64,000 nt of DNA from Antilocapra americana (Eukaryota; Chordata; Mammalia; Artiodactyla; Antilocapridae): contig ML664174.1 in the NCBI GenBank assembly GCA_007570785.1, positions 2,301,504 to 2,365,503 of the forward strand, read 5' to 3'. The notes beneath the pieces are model-generated. The model saw nothing but the letters and a program-made list of their open reading frames with translations. It did no database searches and was not told the DNA's origin. Positions 51,201 to 61,545 of the stretch are shown here, piece after piece (the stretch's first letter is position 1; the number at the start of each line of letters is the position of its first letter). The translations under genes were made by a program, and so were the position numbers.

Positions 51201-52757
51201 CAGACTGGTAAACAGCAAGTGCCAACATTTTGATACATGACGGTGCCTTGAGCTTACCACAGACCAGGCCTGGCAGCCCCACCAAAGGCCACTTCTGTCT
51301 TCAGCCAGGGAGACTCCAGATCCATCTCAGACAACACCAAATAATCCCAGGAATTTTTTCCAGGCGTCTGACCCTCGGGCAAGGCTTGGGGCAGACATTC
51401 TTGTCCTCCAGGTTGCCGGAGTTTGCTCTTTGTAGGGTGCATAGGACACACTCAGAGATGCCCTAGAGTTGGTGAAGGGGGTGGATAAACTTCTAGCACT
51501 AGATTCCTCAGTTTCCATTAAGTCTCTTTGCCCCTCCCCTAGCCAGTCTCATTGCTAGGCCAAGCATCACCCTCTTCTGAAGTTTGCTCATGCTCTTTCC
51601 TCTCTAGGAAAGCCTTCCTCTCATTTCTGTTTGTCTGATTTCATCCACCCTGCCAGAGGCCCAGCCTCCTTCTGGAAGGATATGCATCTTTTTTTCTGAG
51701 CCCCCAAAGCAGATCCCCTGCTGAGGTTGGCGATGGGTCTCCTCCCTGTCTATTAGAGGCACGGCACAGGGTGATTGCCCAGAGATGAAGGAAAGAATGG
51801 AACTTCCTACTGTCCCACTTTTATTCCAAACAAGTTTCTAAGGTCAACATGTTTTAACACATTAAAAAAAACCCTTCCAAATCCCCCTGATTTTTCATGT
51901 TCTCAGGGTAACTGCTTAGTTACCTTCCAGAGAGTGGGAGAAAGCCAATAAAGAGAATTCTTAATCTCCAGGAGCAGGATGGAGTGCAGAAATGTCTTGG
52001 AAATGGAAGATTCCCTCGGCTCCTTGCTCCAGCAGCGTTGTAGCCCATTTATAACCGTGGGCGAGGGCTCCCTCTCAGTGTCGCTTATCTCTGCCTCACA
52101 TTCACAGACTCACCAGTCTGGAGTCTCCCTGGATTTTGGCCAAGCCGGTTGGGAATGCATAATAGCTGAGATATGGGATGGGGTGAGCTTGCCACGTCCT
52201 TGCATGCTGCTGTGAAGGTCTCCTGTCTCCCCTTCTCTCTTCCCTTCCAACCTCTTCTCTGGCGTTGGGAGCTAGGCTTCGTGGTCCCACCTCTCTAATC
52301 TTTGAAAGAAGGCAGATTCAGATTCCACGTTTGCAGGTGGCTGTGCTAGTAATTATGGACACCCCTTGGAGATTGGGAGGGACATTTGGGTAAGCAGATT
52401 TGGACCAAATGGCGTATTTAGGTAGCTGCCATTTTGAAATCTCAGCTAAAGGGTCTTTTGGACTTCTGAGCTCTGTCTATAAAATCTCCCCTAGCTCACT
52501 TGCCTTCTAAGACCAGGAGTTTGGTTTTGCTTTAGTGGCTGTTTTGCTTTTTTGCCCTGGCCAGAAATAGGGATGACAGAAGGAAAGGCCCCTGGAAAGA
52601 AGATTCTAGTCTTCCAGTCTAGAAGATGGGAGCAAGGGCTGCTGGGAAATTTGATGTGGTCTTGTCAGGGGTGGAGTTGGGGGTGGTCTGGACCCTGCAC
52701 TGGAGGTGTTCAGGGAGGCAGATGGCGTGGGATCATGCTATTAGTGCCCTCGCCCCG
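51201..52757. other. Unique stretch, no gene recognised
   Basis: The segment at about 51540-51690 (tttgctcatgctctttcctctctaggaaagccttcctc) could be a degraded plus-strand L2. Frames of 62-83 codons are unrecognised. A GGGG-rich patch lies at 52668-52690. Confidence 0.5.
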
Positions 52758-52860
52758 GTAGCCATTCCCTTCTCTAGAGAGCTTCCCAACCCAGGGATCG
52801 AACGAACCCTTGTCTCCTACTTTGGCAGGCAGATTCTTTACCACTGGGCCACCTGGTAAG
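52758..52860 (-). mobile_element. Bov-tA head half, minus strand
   Basis: Only the head-side half is present: gtagccattcccttctctag, gcttcccaacccagggatcg, gcagattctttaccactggg. The BovB-like tail is missing, so either the copy was truncated at that end or its tail was deleted. Confidence 0.88.
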
Positions 52861-52865
52861 CTCAT

Positions 52866-53010
52866 ATTGGATTAGGACCCATCCTAACTACCTTGTTTTA
52901 ACTAGTTAGGTCTGCGATGACCCTGTTTCCAAGTAAGATCATATTCTGAGATACAGGGGGGTCAGGACTTTAATATATGCCTTTTGAGAAGACATGATTC
53001 AACTCATAAT
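52866..53010. mobile_element. Ancient repeat fragment, family uncertain
   Basis: The text gtctgcgatgaccctgtttccaagtaagatcatattctgagatacaggggggtcaggac resembles a common placental repeat phrase ('...aagaccctatttccaaataaggtcacattctgaggt...'). I cannot decide between MaLR LTR and L1 3' region. Confidence 0.45.
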
Positions 53011-53190
53011 ACTTTCCTTTCTTCTCCTAAAATATGGTGTTCTTTTTGTTTTTCAAGAGGGTTTCACTTTTTGAAAAAGAAAGACCTCTAAAGTGGTAAA
53101 AAATTAAAGTGCTACAGAGAGTAAACAGGAGAGGAAGATAAGTCTCCTCCCATCCTCAGACCTTAGTTCTTCAGTTTGCCCCTCCCTTTT

Positions 53191-53511
53191 CTTTTTTTTT
53201 TTTATGCTGCACTTCTCAGCTTGCAGGATCTTAGTTCTCAGACCAGGGACTGAACACTGGCCATGGCAATGAAGGGCTTCCCAGGTGGCTCAGTGGTAAA
53301 GAACCTGCCTGTCAAAGTAGGAGATGCAAGTTCCATCCCTGGGTTGGGAAGATCCCCTGGAGGAGGAAATGGCAACCCACTGCAGTATTCTTGCCTGGGG
53401 AATTCCATGGACAGAGGAGCCTCAAAGAGCTGCACCTAACTTAGCGACTGAGTGCACACGCGTGGCAGTGAAAGCTTGGAGTCCTAACCACTGAACCGCC
53501 AGGGGATTCCC
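53191..53511 (-). mobile_element. CHR SINE, minus strand, split by a Bov-tA
   Basis: Poly-T and tatgctgcacttctcagcttgcaggatcttagttctcagaccagggactgaac precede the Bov-tA; gcttggagtcctaaccactgaaccgccaggggattcc follows it. The outer duplication is not clear. Confidence 0.88.
53274..53462 (+). mobile_element. Bov-tA SINE, plus strand, inside CHR
   Basis: The sense copy runs gggcttcccaggtggctcag, aagatcccctggaggaggaa, aattccatggacagaggagc, ending ttagcgactgagtgcacac. The flanks TGGCAATGAA (53264-53273) and TGGCAGTGAA (53463-53472) are the duplication with one mismatch. A 15-20 base internal deletion removes the 'gggctacagtccatgggg' part. Confidence 0.92.
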
Positions 53512-54440
53512 CCTCATTCTTTAACACAGAGCCAACCACTGTCACTCATTTTGTTTCTTCCCTATTCTTTCTAGAGTTGTTCTGTGAGCATAAATGTGTG
53601 TCTATCCTTTTTTTCCCCCTTAAAATAGCTACATTCTAAACGCCCTGTTCTGCACTTTGCTTTTTCAATTCTACAATATATTTCAGAGCTCCATATCAAT
53701 AGGTATATGTCTGTCCTATTTTTAACAGATGTACTGTATTTCATTGTGTGGATACACCATGGCTGGTTTAACTTCACCTCTCTTGATGGGTATTTAGGTG
53801 ATTTCTAATCTTTGCTATAATGAGAAAAATTATATATACATTTCTTTACCCACTAGTGTAAGTCACCTATATAGCTCCTTCTTAAAGTTCATATATAGTA
53901 TATAAAGAAAGCACATTTAAGAAATATTTGTTAAGTTCCTACTCTGGACAAGCATTTGCTATTTTATCATACTGATATTCATATTTACTCAGCACAGTTG
54001 CTTGTCCTAAATCAGTAATGAAAATTCTTGCATATTAATCTCTAGTTTTGATTCTTTTTAGCATAGGTTCCTAGGCCTAAGTCAAATAATCAAGAAATTG
54101 TTGTCTCTGGATCCTTATTGCCAGATTGTGTTCCAGAGATGTACCAAGTTATGTTTTTGCCAGCAGAGTGCTTATCTTGCCCTATAGCACTAGCCTTATC
54201 ATTAAAACGAACAAAAAGCATTGCTAATTTGGTATGTGAAATATGGGCATTTCATCATTTTAATTTTTTACTTGTTTATTAGCTATTCTTACTTCCTCTT
54301 CTGTGGCTTGTCTGTGTCCTTTGGCCTTTTATCTGTTAAGGTGTCAATGCTTTTTATATCAACTTGTGCGGGCACTTACTGATATTGATTTGCCATATCT
54401 GACATATATGTGCAAATATTTTTAGCACTTTGTGGTTTGA

Positions 54441-55850
54441 CTTTTATATTATTTTAAACCAACTTTATTATGATATTATTTACACACAATAAAATGTACT
54501 CATTGAAGCGTATCATTCTCTGGATCTTTGACAAGTGTATATTTCCATGTAACCACAACCAGGACAGACTGTTTCTATTATTCCCCCCAAATTTCCTTGG
54601 GCCTCTTTGCAGTCCACCCCATCTCTTGCCCCAGGCAACCATTGACCTGCTTTCTGACGCTGCAGATTAGTTTTGTTGGTTCTAAAATTTCATGTAAGTA
54701 GAGTCATAGTGTATGTGTTTTTTAGAATCTAGCTTATTTTACTCAGCCTTTTTTTTTTTTTTAAGATGTACCCATGTTATTGTGTATGGTGGTAGCTTGT
54801 TCCTTTTTATTCCACTCTATGAATATACAACAATTTTTAATCCATTCACCAGTTGATGGACATTTGGGTTGTTTTCTTTTTGTAGACATATTCTTTCCTC
54901 CCTTTTTGGGTAAATTCATAAACATGAAACTGCTCAGTCATATAGCAAGCACATGTTTCTGTATAAGTGGCTGCCACGCTCTTCTGAAGTGGCTGAGCCA
55001 TTTTATATTCCCAAAATGTATGAGCATTTTGGTTGTTGTGCATCTTCACCAGTGCTTAATATTATCAATTTTTAAAATTTTAATTATTTTAGTGAGTGTG
55101 GTGTCTTATAGTTTCAGTTTGCATTTTCCTCATGACTAATGCTATTAAGCACATTTTCATGTGCCTTTTGACTGCCTGTGTTCTTTTGTGAAGAGTCTAT
55201 TCAGATCTTTGCCCATTTAAAAAAAATTGGTTTGTCTTTTCAGTACTGAAATGCTAGGGTTCTTTACGTATTCTAGATATAGGTCCTTCATCACATATAT
55301 GCATGATGAATAATTTCTCTCAGATTGTGTTTTGCCTGTTCATCTTCTTAATAGAGTCTTTTTTCCCATTGTGGTAAAATATATGTAACATAAAAGATGC
55401 CATTTTAATCATGTTAAGTGTACAATTCAGGGGCATCAATTTCACTAACACAGTTGGGCAACTGCTATTCCTGTCTTTAAGAGTCTTTTGAAGAACAGAA
55501 ACTTTTAAGTTTAACAAAGTTCAACTTATTCTTTTCCTTTTGTGTTTCTTGCTTTTGTGTCCTGAGAAAATTTTGCCTATACTAAGATTTCCCTTTATGT
55601 TTTCTTTTGGAAATTTTATAATCTTAATGCTTAATTTAATTCTATGATCAACTTGGAGTTACTTTCTGCATTTACATGAGGTCATGTTTGATTTTACTTA
55701 CTTATTTTTGATACTGATATCACTTAGTAGATGTTACTATTTTTCTTTTGTGAGCCACTGATTTATTTCACTGCTGTTTATCTTAGAAATTCCACACTCC
55801 ATTCAGCTATCAGATAGATAATCACTTATATAATTCTTTCTTAAAAAATT
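54441..55850 (-). mobile_element. L1M 3' UTR/ORF2 end, minus strand
   Basis: Antisense L1 landmarks: caactttattatgatattatttac, ccccaggcaaccattgacctg, tcatgtaagtagagtcatag, attcaccagttgatggacatttggg, catgactaatgctattaagc, gaagagtctattcagatctttgccc, cattttaatcatgtt and tatgatcaacttggagttac. It is interrupted by a shorter L1M copy at 55363. Confidence 0.85.
55363..55479 (-). mobile_element. L1M 3' end nested in an older L1M, 10-bp TSD
   Basis: The insert is antisense L1 3' UTR (ttgtggtaaaatatatgtaacataaaagatgccattttaatcatg, gtgtacaattcagg). AGAGTCTTTT flanks it at 55353-55362 and 55480-55489. A duplication surviving in an element this old is noteworthy. Confidence 0.75.
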
Positions 55851-55979
55851 TTTTTTTTAACCTCAATTCCTTGACTCTCTTGGAATGTGTTGATATTTAT
55901 GTGAAGAGTTGAAGGACTCATTTGATTCTCCCTCAACAGTTCAGTGAATAGTGGGAAGAGGAGTTCCTAGAGAAGATAT

Positions 55980-56180
55980 ATCTTCCCTGCTGGCTCAGCA
56001 GGTAAAGAATCCTCCTGCCAATGCAGGAGACACAGGAAGTGCAAGTTCGATCCCTGAGCCAGGAAGATCCCCTGGAGAAAGAAATGGCTATCCACTCCAG
56101 TATTCTTGCCTGAAAAATCCCATGGACAGAGGAGCCTGCTGGGCTACAGTCCATAAGCACCCGAGCAACTAAGCACACAC
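55980..56180 (+). mobile_element. Bov-tA SINE, plus strand
   Basis: Sense copy: atcttccctgctggctcagc, tcctcctgccaatgcaggag, ggaagatcccctggagaaag, gggctacagtccataagcac, caactaagcacacacag. A small insertion (cacaggaagtg) sits in the head. Confidence 0.93.
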
Positions 56181-56194
56181 AGATACACACAGTG

Positions 56195-56560
56195 GGGATA
56201 TAAGGTAAGCAGAGGGTAGAGCTTTTGTGAAATGGGTGCCACTTGGCCTTGAAGTAGTGGCAAGAAGTAGTTGTGGGAGATAAGTCAGAGAGGCTGGCAG
56301 GGGCAGCGGCAGCCTATGGAGGACCCCCAGACTCTGTCCCCTGGGGTTGGGGGGGCACAAGCCACTGAGAGATATGATGGGAGTGTTGCTTTAGCAATGT
56401 GTAACTTGGTTCTGATTGGGGAGAGACAAGAGGGAATGAGAACAGAAAGTGAGCCCTGGAAATTTCTAGCTTTAAAGAGAGGATGGGATGGGGGTGGGGG
56501 TGGGGAATTGCCAGTTCTTGATTCCTGAAAGGGTGAAGCTAGAAGGTGGAATTAAACATT
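56195..56560 (-). mobile_element. L2 LINE fragment, minus strand, with G-quadruplex patch
   Basis: Antisense L2 character: aaatgggtgccacttggccttgaag, gagataagtcagagaggctggcagggg, gtgttgctttagcaatgtg. The G-rich patch at 56485-56504 (G3, G5, G5, G4 with AT, T, T loops) fits a stable quadruplex. Confidence 0.6.
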
Positions 56561-56734
56561 GACCTTGAGATCCAAGTTGAGTGATTGGTTAGAACTTCTC
56601 TTCTTTAACCAGAAATAAAGAAGGCAGGAGAAGAAACTGGCTTTCCGAGGGAATAAAAGAAACAAGGAAAATGACATTCTTTGAGAGTATAATCAGAACA
56701 GTTCCTTACCTTTTGCACATTTTGAAGTATCCAA

Positions 56735-56885
56735 AGTACTTTTACATACTTTCTTCTACCTTTTGAAACTTTTGCTCTTATGAATGGTGTGATAAGCAGG
56801 GCAGATATTACCCCATTATCCGTTTTACAGGTCAGGAAAGGTAAGGCTCAGTGATGTTAGCAGGCTTGCCCTAGTTCTCTTCTCT
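56735..56885 (-). mobile_element. MIR SINE, minus strand
   Basis: Antisense MIR: gcagatattaccccattatccgttttacaggtcaggaaaggtaaggctcagtg and agcaggcttgccctag. Confidence 0.72.
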
Positions 56886-56911
56886 GAGCTACAGACACTT
56901 GTGCTGTGGGA

Positions 56912-57108
56912 GAGCTTCCCAGGGTGAAGAAGCCTCCCGTCAATGCAAGAAACATGAGAAATGTGGGTTTGATCCCTGAGTCGGGAAGATCCCCTGGAGG
57001 AGGACATGGCCACCTACTCCAGTCTTCTTGCCTGGAGAATCCCATGGACAGAGGAGCCTGGAGGCTACAGTCTGTAGGGTTGACTGAAGTGACTTAGCAC
57101 ACACACAT
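56912..57108 (+). mobile_element. Bov-tA SINE, plus strand
   Basis: Sense copy: gagcttcccagggtgaagaagcc, gtgggtttgatccctgagtc, gatcccctggaggaggacat, cttgcctggagaatcccatg, ending agtgacttagcacacacac. The flanks GTGCTGTGGGAG and TGGTGTGGGGAG may be a worn duplication. Confidence 0.93.
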
Positions 57109-57199
57109 GTATGTGGTGTGGGGAGCAGGAAGCCGGCAGTAAATTCTGATTTGGTTTTTACACACTTGCTGCTTGAGTGTGGCCAGCCTCCTTCCATCC

Positions 57200-57320
57200 C
57201 CAGCACCTCAGCTTTCTGATCTATAAAGTGAGATTGATAATATCTGCACCCTTAGCTTCACACTGTGAGAAGTTCAAGGAAAATAATCTACGTAAATGAG
57301 TGCTGACAAATAAAAAGCAG
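57200..57320 (+). mobile_element. MIR SINE fragment, plus strand
   Basis: MIR core and tail: agcacctcagctttctgatctataaagtgagattgataatatctgcacc and aagttcaaggaaaataatctacgtaaatgagtgctgac. Confidence 0.7.
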
Positions 57321-57630
57321 CACTTGATATCAATCTTATCAAGGTTTTAATTTCATCAAACTGGGGCTGGGAATCAGCTGGTCCCAGGGTGGGAAGAGCC
57401 AAAGACCCAGGGTCATGCTGACGCCACAGGCTGAGTTGCTTCTAGGTGTCTGGAGGCAGGGGTCATCTCTGATGGAGTGGGCAGGGGGCGCAGGGCTCCG
57501 AGACGTGGTGGAGGTACCCATTCAGTCCCCAAGGCTGGAGGCCTTCAAGGTCAGAGTGGGGACATTTGCGGGCTCACATGTACTGGGAGAATCTCTGGAT
57601 TTGCATTCTGAGGCCTTGAGCTTGAACATT
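57321..57630. other. Unique stretch
   Basis: No gene or named repeat is recognised. Confidence 0.5.
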
Positions 57631-59137
57631 CAGTTCAGTTCAGTTCAGTCACTCAGTCGTGTCTGACTCTTTGCAACCCCATGGACTGCAGCACGTTAGG
57701 TTGGTCATAACTTTCTTTCCAAGGAATAAGCGTCTTTTAATTTCATGGCTGCAATCACCATCTGCCATGATTCTGGAGCTCAAAAAGTAAAGTCAGCCAC
57801 TGTTTCCACTGTTTCCCCATCTGTTTGCTATGAAGTGATGAGACCGGATGCCATGATCTTAGTTTTCTGAATGTTGTGCCTTAAGCCAACTTTTTCACTC
57901 TCCTCTTTCACCTTCATCAAGAGGCTCTTTAGTTCCTCTTCACTTTCTGCCATAAGGGTGGTGTTATCTGCATATCTGAGGTTATTGATATTTCTCCCAG
58001 CAATCTTGATTCCAGCTTGTGCTTCTTTCAGCCCGCGTTTCTCATGATGTACTCTGCATGTAAGTTAAATAAGCAGGGTGACAATATACAGCCTTGATGT
58101 ACTCCTTTTTCTATTTGGAACCAGTCTGTTTCATGTCCAGTCCTAACTGTTGCTTCCTGATCTGCATACAGATTTCTCAAGAGGCAGGTAAGGCGGTCTG
58201 GTATGCCTATCTCTCAGAATTTTCCACAGTTTATTGTGATCCACACAGTTTATTGTGATTTCTGCATAGTCAATAAAGCAGAAATAGATGTTTTTCTGGA
58301 ACTCTCTTGCTTTTTCGATAATCCCGTGGATGTTGGCAATTTGATCTCTGGTTCCTCTGTCTTTTCTAAAACCAGCTTGAACATCTGGAGGTTCACAGTT
58401 CATGTATTGCTGAAGCCTGGCTTGGAGAATTTGGGGCATTACTTTACTAGCGTGTGAGATGAGTGCAGTTGTGTGGTAGTTTGAGCATTCTTTGGCATTG
58501 CCTTTCTTAGGGATTGGAATGAAAACTGACCTTTTCTAGTCCTGTGACGACTGCTGAGTTTTCAAAATTTGCTGACATATTGAGTGAAGCACTTTCACAT
58601 CATCATCTTTCAGAATTTGAAATAGCTCAACTGGTATTCCATCACCTCCACTAGCTTTATTTATAGTGATGCTTCTTAAGGCCCACTTGACTTCACATTC
58701 CATGATGTCTGGCTGTAGGTGAGTGATCACACCATCATGATTATCTGGGTAGTGAAGATCTTTTTTGTATAGTTCTTCTGTGTATTCTTGCCACCTCTTC
58801 TTAATATTTTCTGCTTCTGTTAGGTCCCTACCATTTCTGTCCTTTATTGAGCCCATCTTTGCATGAAATGTTCCCTTGGTATCTCTAATTTTTTTGAAGA
58901 TGTCTCTAGTCTTTCCCATTCTGTTGTTTTCCTCTATTTCTTTGCATTGATCACTGAAGAAGGCTTCCTTATCTCTCCTTGCTATTCTTCAGAACTCTGC
59001 ATTCAAATGGGTACATGTCTCCTTTTCTCCTTTGCTTTTTGCTTCTCTTCTTTTCACAGCTATTTGTAAGGCCTTCTCAGATAGCCATTTTGCTTTTTTG
59101 CAATTCTTTTTCTTGGGGATGGTCTTGATCCCTGTTT
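57631..59137 (-). mobile_element. BovB LINE, 1.5-kb copy with internal deletion, minus strand
   Basis: The extreme 3' end (57631-57698) is joined directly at 57699 to text about 400 bases further inside BovB (ttaggttggtcataactttc). The reverse transcriptase and the upstream linker then follow to 59137. Intact pieces are the 127-codon frame 58919-58536 and the 98-codon frame 58439-58143. The catalytic YADD is YADN (57963-57974), and RT motif A is destroyed by a 16-base duplication at 58225-58259. No endonuclease is present. It cannot be autonomous. Confidence 0.93.
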
Positions 59138-59154
59138 TTCACCATGTCCTAGAC

Positions 59155-59222
59155 CTGGGGTGAGGTACTTGATTTCTCTGAATCTTAGTTTCCTTATCTT
59201 TGAAATGTAACATCATATACTC
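59155..59222 (+). mobile_element. MIR SINE core fragment, plus strand
   Basis: The text gaggtacttgatttctctgaatcttagtttccttatctttgaaatg is the MIR core. Confidence 0.6.
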
Positions 59223-59449
59223 TGGAAATACTGAAATTCCCGAAACTTGCTAAGCCTCTGTGCCTTTGGTGAAGCTCCTGCTCCTTCAAAGCAGAGGTGG
59301 GGAGCGGGGAAGAGAGATGCTCTACTGGTGGCTTTGAGGGAGGGACATGAGCCAAGCAGTGCAGGTCATCTCTAGAGACTGAAAAACATAAAGGGATTTT
59401 CTCCTCAGAGCCTCTAGAAGGATCTAGTTCTGCTGACACTTTGACATTA

Positions 59450-59568
59450 ACCCCGGGAGCCTGATTTTGAACTTACAACCTCTAGAACTCTAAGAGAGTG
59501 AATGTGTAGTGTTTTAAGCCACTAAACCTGTGATAATTCATTACAGCAGGAATAGGAAACTAACACAA
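59450..59568 (+). mobile_element. MaLR (MLT1-like) LTR 3' end, plus strand
   Basis: The text acaacctctagaactctaagagag, agtgttttaagccactaaacc and ttacagcaggaataggaaactaacaca matches the 3' part of MaLR LTRs ('...ctccagaactgtgagaaat...ttataagccacc...gcagcccgaactgactaa'). Only the LTR end is present, with no internal region, and I reconstruct none. Confidence 0.7.
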
Positions 59569-59574
59569 TGCACT

Positions 59575-60665
59575 TAAGATTCACCCAGGTTATCGCGTGT
59601 ATGGATGCATTCCATTGTATGGATGCTTCACTACCTGCGTATTCATTTATCAATTGATGAACCCTTGGGCTGTTTCCAAGTCTGGGGCATTATAAACAAA
59701 GCTGCTATGAACATTTATATATGTAGGTCTTTGTGCGGACATATGTTTTCATTCTCTTCAGCACATGCCTAGGAGTGGGATTGCTGGGTCAGAAGTGTTT
59801 ATTTAATTTTATAAAAACTGCTAAAGTGCTTTCCAAAGTGGTGCATTCCTACCAGCAGTACATGAGAGTTCCAGTTATTCTATATCCTTGCCAATGTGTG
59901 GCATTGCCAGTCTTTTTAATTTTAGCCAGTGTAATAGATGTTCAGTGATATCTCATTGTGGTTTTAATTGCATTTTCCTGATGACCAATGATGTTGAACA
60001 TTTTTTTTCACAGGCTTTTTGGCTATCTGTATTACTTCTTTTGTGAAATGTCTATTCAGTTCTTTTGGCCATTAAAAAAATTGGGTCATTTGTCTTATTA
60101 TTGAGTTTTAAGAGTTCTTTATATATTCTGACTACATAGACTTTATCAGATATATGTTTTGCAAATATTGCTTCAAGTTTGTGGCTTGTGTTTTTATTTT
60201 ATTATCAGTGCCTTTCAAAGAGCAGATGTTTTAAATTTTGATCAAGTCCAGTATATCAATTTTTTTTCTTCTATGGATTATGCACTTTGTGTCCTGTCTA
60301 AGAAATCTCTGTGCTGCTAAGTGCTGTGTTATGTTGCTTCAGTTGTGTTTGACTTTATGTGACCCTATGGACTATAGCCTGCCAGGCTCCTCTGTCCATG
60401 GGATTTTCTAGGCAAGGATACTGGAGTGGATTGCCATTTTCTCCTCCTTGCTTAACCCAAAGTCACAATGATTTTCTCCTTCATTTTCTTCTAGAAGTTT
60501 CATGGTTTTAGTTCTTATATTTATCTGTATGATCCATATTGAGTTAATGTTTATATATGGTGTGAGGTAAGGGTTAAGGTTTCTAAAATGAAAAAAAAAA
60601 AAAAACCAATTGGTAATGCCTTTGACTAGTTAGAGTACCAGGTTAATGCTAGCCTTGTGAAATGA
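59575..60665 (-). mobile_element. L1M 3' region, minus strand, split by a Bov-tA
   Basis: Antisense L1: gtatggatgcattccattgtatgg, ttgatgaacccttgggctgtttcc, taggagtgggattgctgggtc, tgtaatagatgttcagtgatatctc, gagttctttatatattctgac, aagaaatctctg (SINE) acccaaagtcacaatgattttctcc, atggtgtgaggtaagggttaag, ggttaatgctagccttgtgaaatg. Poly-A at 60589-60605 is internal. Confidence 0.85.
60311..60448 (-). mobile_element. Truncated Bov-tA, minus strand, inside L1M
   Basis: It reads tgctgctaagtgctgtgtta, tcagttgtgtttgactttatg, agcctgccaggctcctctgt, tactggagtggattgccatt. It lacks the tRNA-like head, like the copy at 13332. Confidence 0.9.
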
Positions 60666-60880
60666 ATTAGTACTGTACTAGGTGCTGCAGGGAATATGAA
60701 GGTCAGATCCAACTCTTGCTGCAATCATACACATAAACATGTCTCAAGTATTATGAAGGCTGAGTTTAATGAGCTCCATAAGGAAATGCTTCTGGCACTG
60801 TAAGAAGAAAGAGGGAAGCCATGGGAAGCCTCAGAAAAGGCTTCCTGAAGATGGTAACACTAAAAAAGTGCTTTAGAGGG
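60666..60880 (-). mobile_element. L2 LINE fragment, minus strand
   Basis: Antisense L2: tactgtactaggtgctgcagggaatatgaagg, catgggaagcctcagaaaaggcttcctgaagatgg. Confidence 0.6.
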
Positions 60881-61292
60881 CTGCAACTTTTCTCACCCCT
60901 GGGGGACTGTCTATTGAATGATGCTCTCTTCTGGGCTCACAGAATAGAATGTGAATGGTGTCCATTGAGAACTGTAAACATAGAGGCCCTGCTAAAATAG
61001 GTCTACCAGCTGACAGGCTTTGGGGGAAGGTGGGTGGGTGGGCAAGGGTGCTGTTAAAGGGGATTCAAATAAATTCATGACTGGTTGTTTATATACTTAT
61101 CCTTTTGTCTCCCCACCTTTTAAATTAACTCTCACTGATCTGCATCCTCCCCACATTGAATTTGGTGCTGGAGGCCTTGGAGAGGAAAGAGGGAGGTGGG
61201 GGACCAGCCCTCCTGGAGCACCCCTGGCTCTGTGCTCAACCTCAGTCCTCCCACAAACCCTACAATCACAGTTTTAAAATAAGAAAAGAAAA
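60881..61292. other. Unique stretch, no gene recognised
   Basis: I see no gene. A G-rich patch (tgggggaaggtgggtgggtgggc) begins at 61020 and is a further quadruplex-like tract. An 85-codon plus frame (61020-61277) starts in it and is unrecognised. Confidence 0.5.
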
Positions 61293-61411
61293 ATTGGCTA
61301 TACCATGCAGCATGCCCATTCTTATTAATATTTCCCTGACCAGGGATCAAACCTATGTCCCCTGCACTGGGAGCTAGGAGTCCCAATCACTGGCCTATCA
61401 GGGAAGTCCCC
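61293..61411 (-). mobile_element. CHR SINE, minus strand
   Basis: A-rich tail, then ttggctataccatgcagcatg, ttccctgaccagggatcaaacctatgtcccctgcactgggagc, aatcactggcctatcagggaagtcccc. The centre is shortened. Confidence 0.85.
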
Positions 61412-61424
61412 AGTCGCAGCTTCG

Positions 61425-61545
61425 TTATCTCCACTTTTGCAGATTAAAAAACGAGTCTCATAAAGATTCAGTGCCTTGCACGGGGTCAGTGGCTAGTGAG
61501 TAGTGGAGCTGAGGTTGCTGTCAGGCCCCCAGCTCCCCTCGGCTT
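61425..61545 (-). mobile_element. MIR SINE, minus strand
   Basis: Antisense MIR: ttatctccacttttgcagattaaaaaacgagtctc, gccttgcacggggtcagtggctagtgagtagtggagctgagg. Confidence 0.75.

Larger units (their letters stand above)
53085..54440 (-). mobile_element. L1M 3' region, minus strand, host of a CHR + Bov-tA stack
   Basis: Old antisense L1 text surrounds the stack: agtgctacagagagtaaacagg before, then acagagccaaccactgtcactc, acattctaaacgccctgttctgcactttgc, gtactgtatttcattgtgtggatacacc, atgggtatttaggtgatttctaatctttgc after. Nothing coding survives. Confidence 0.7.

Noticed and set aside
59450..59568. Possible endogenous retrovirus with genes
   Set aside because: Only the 3' end of a MaLR-type LTR is present, followed immediately by L1M. 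There is no internal region.
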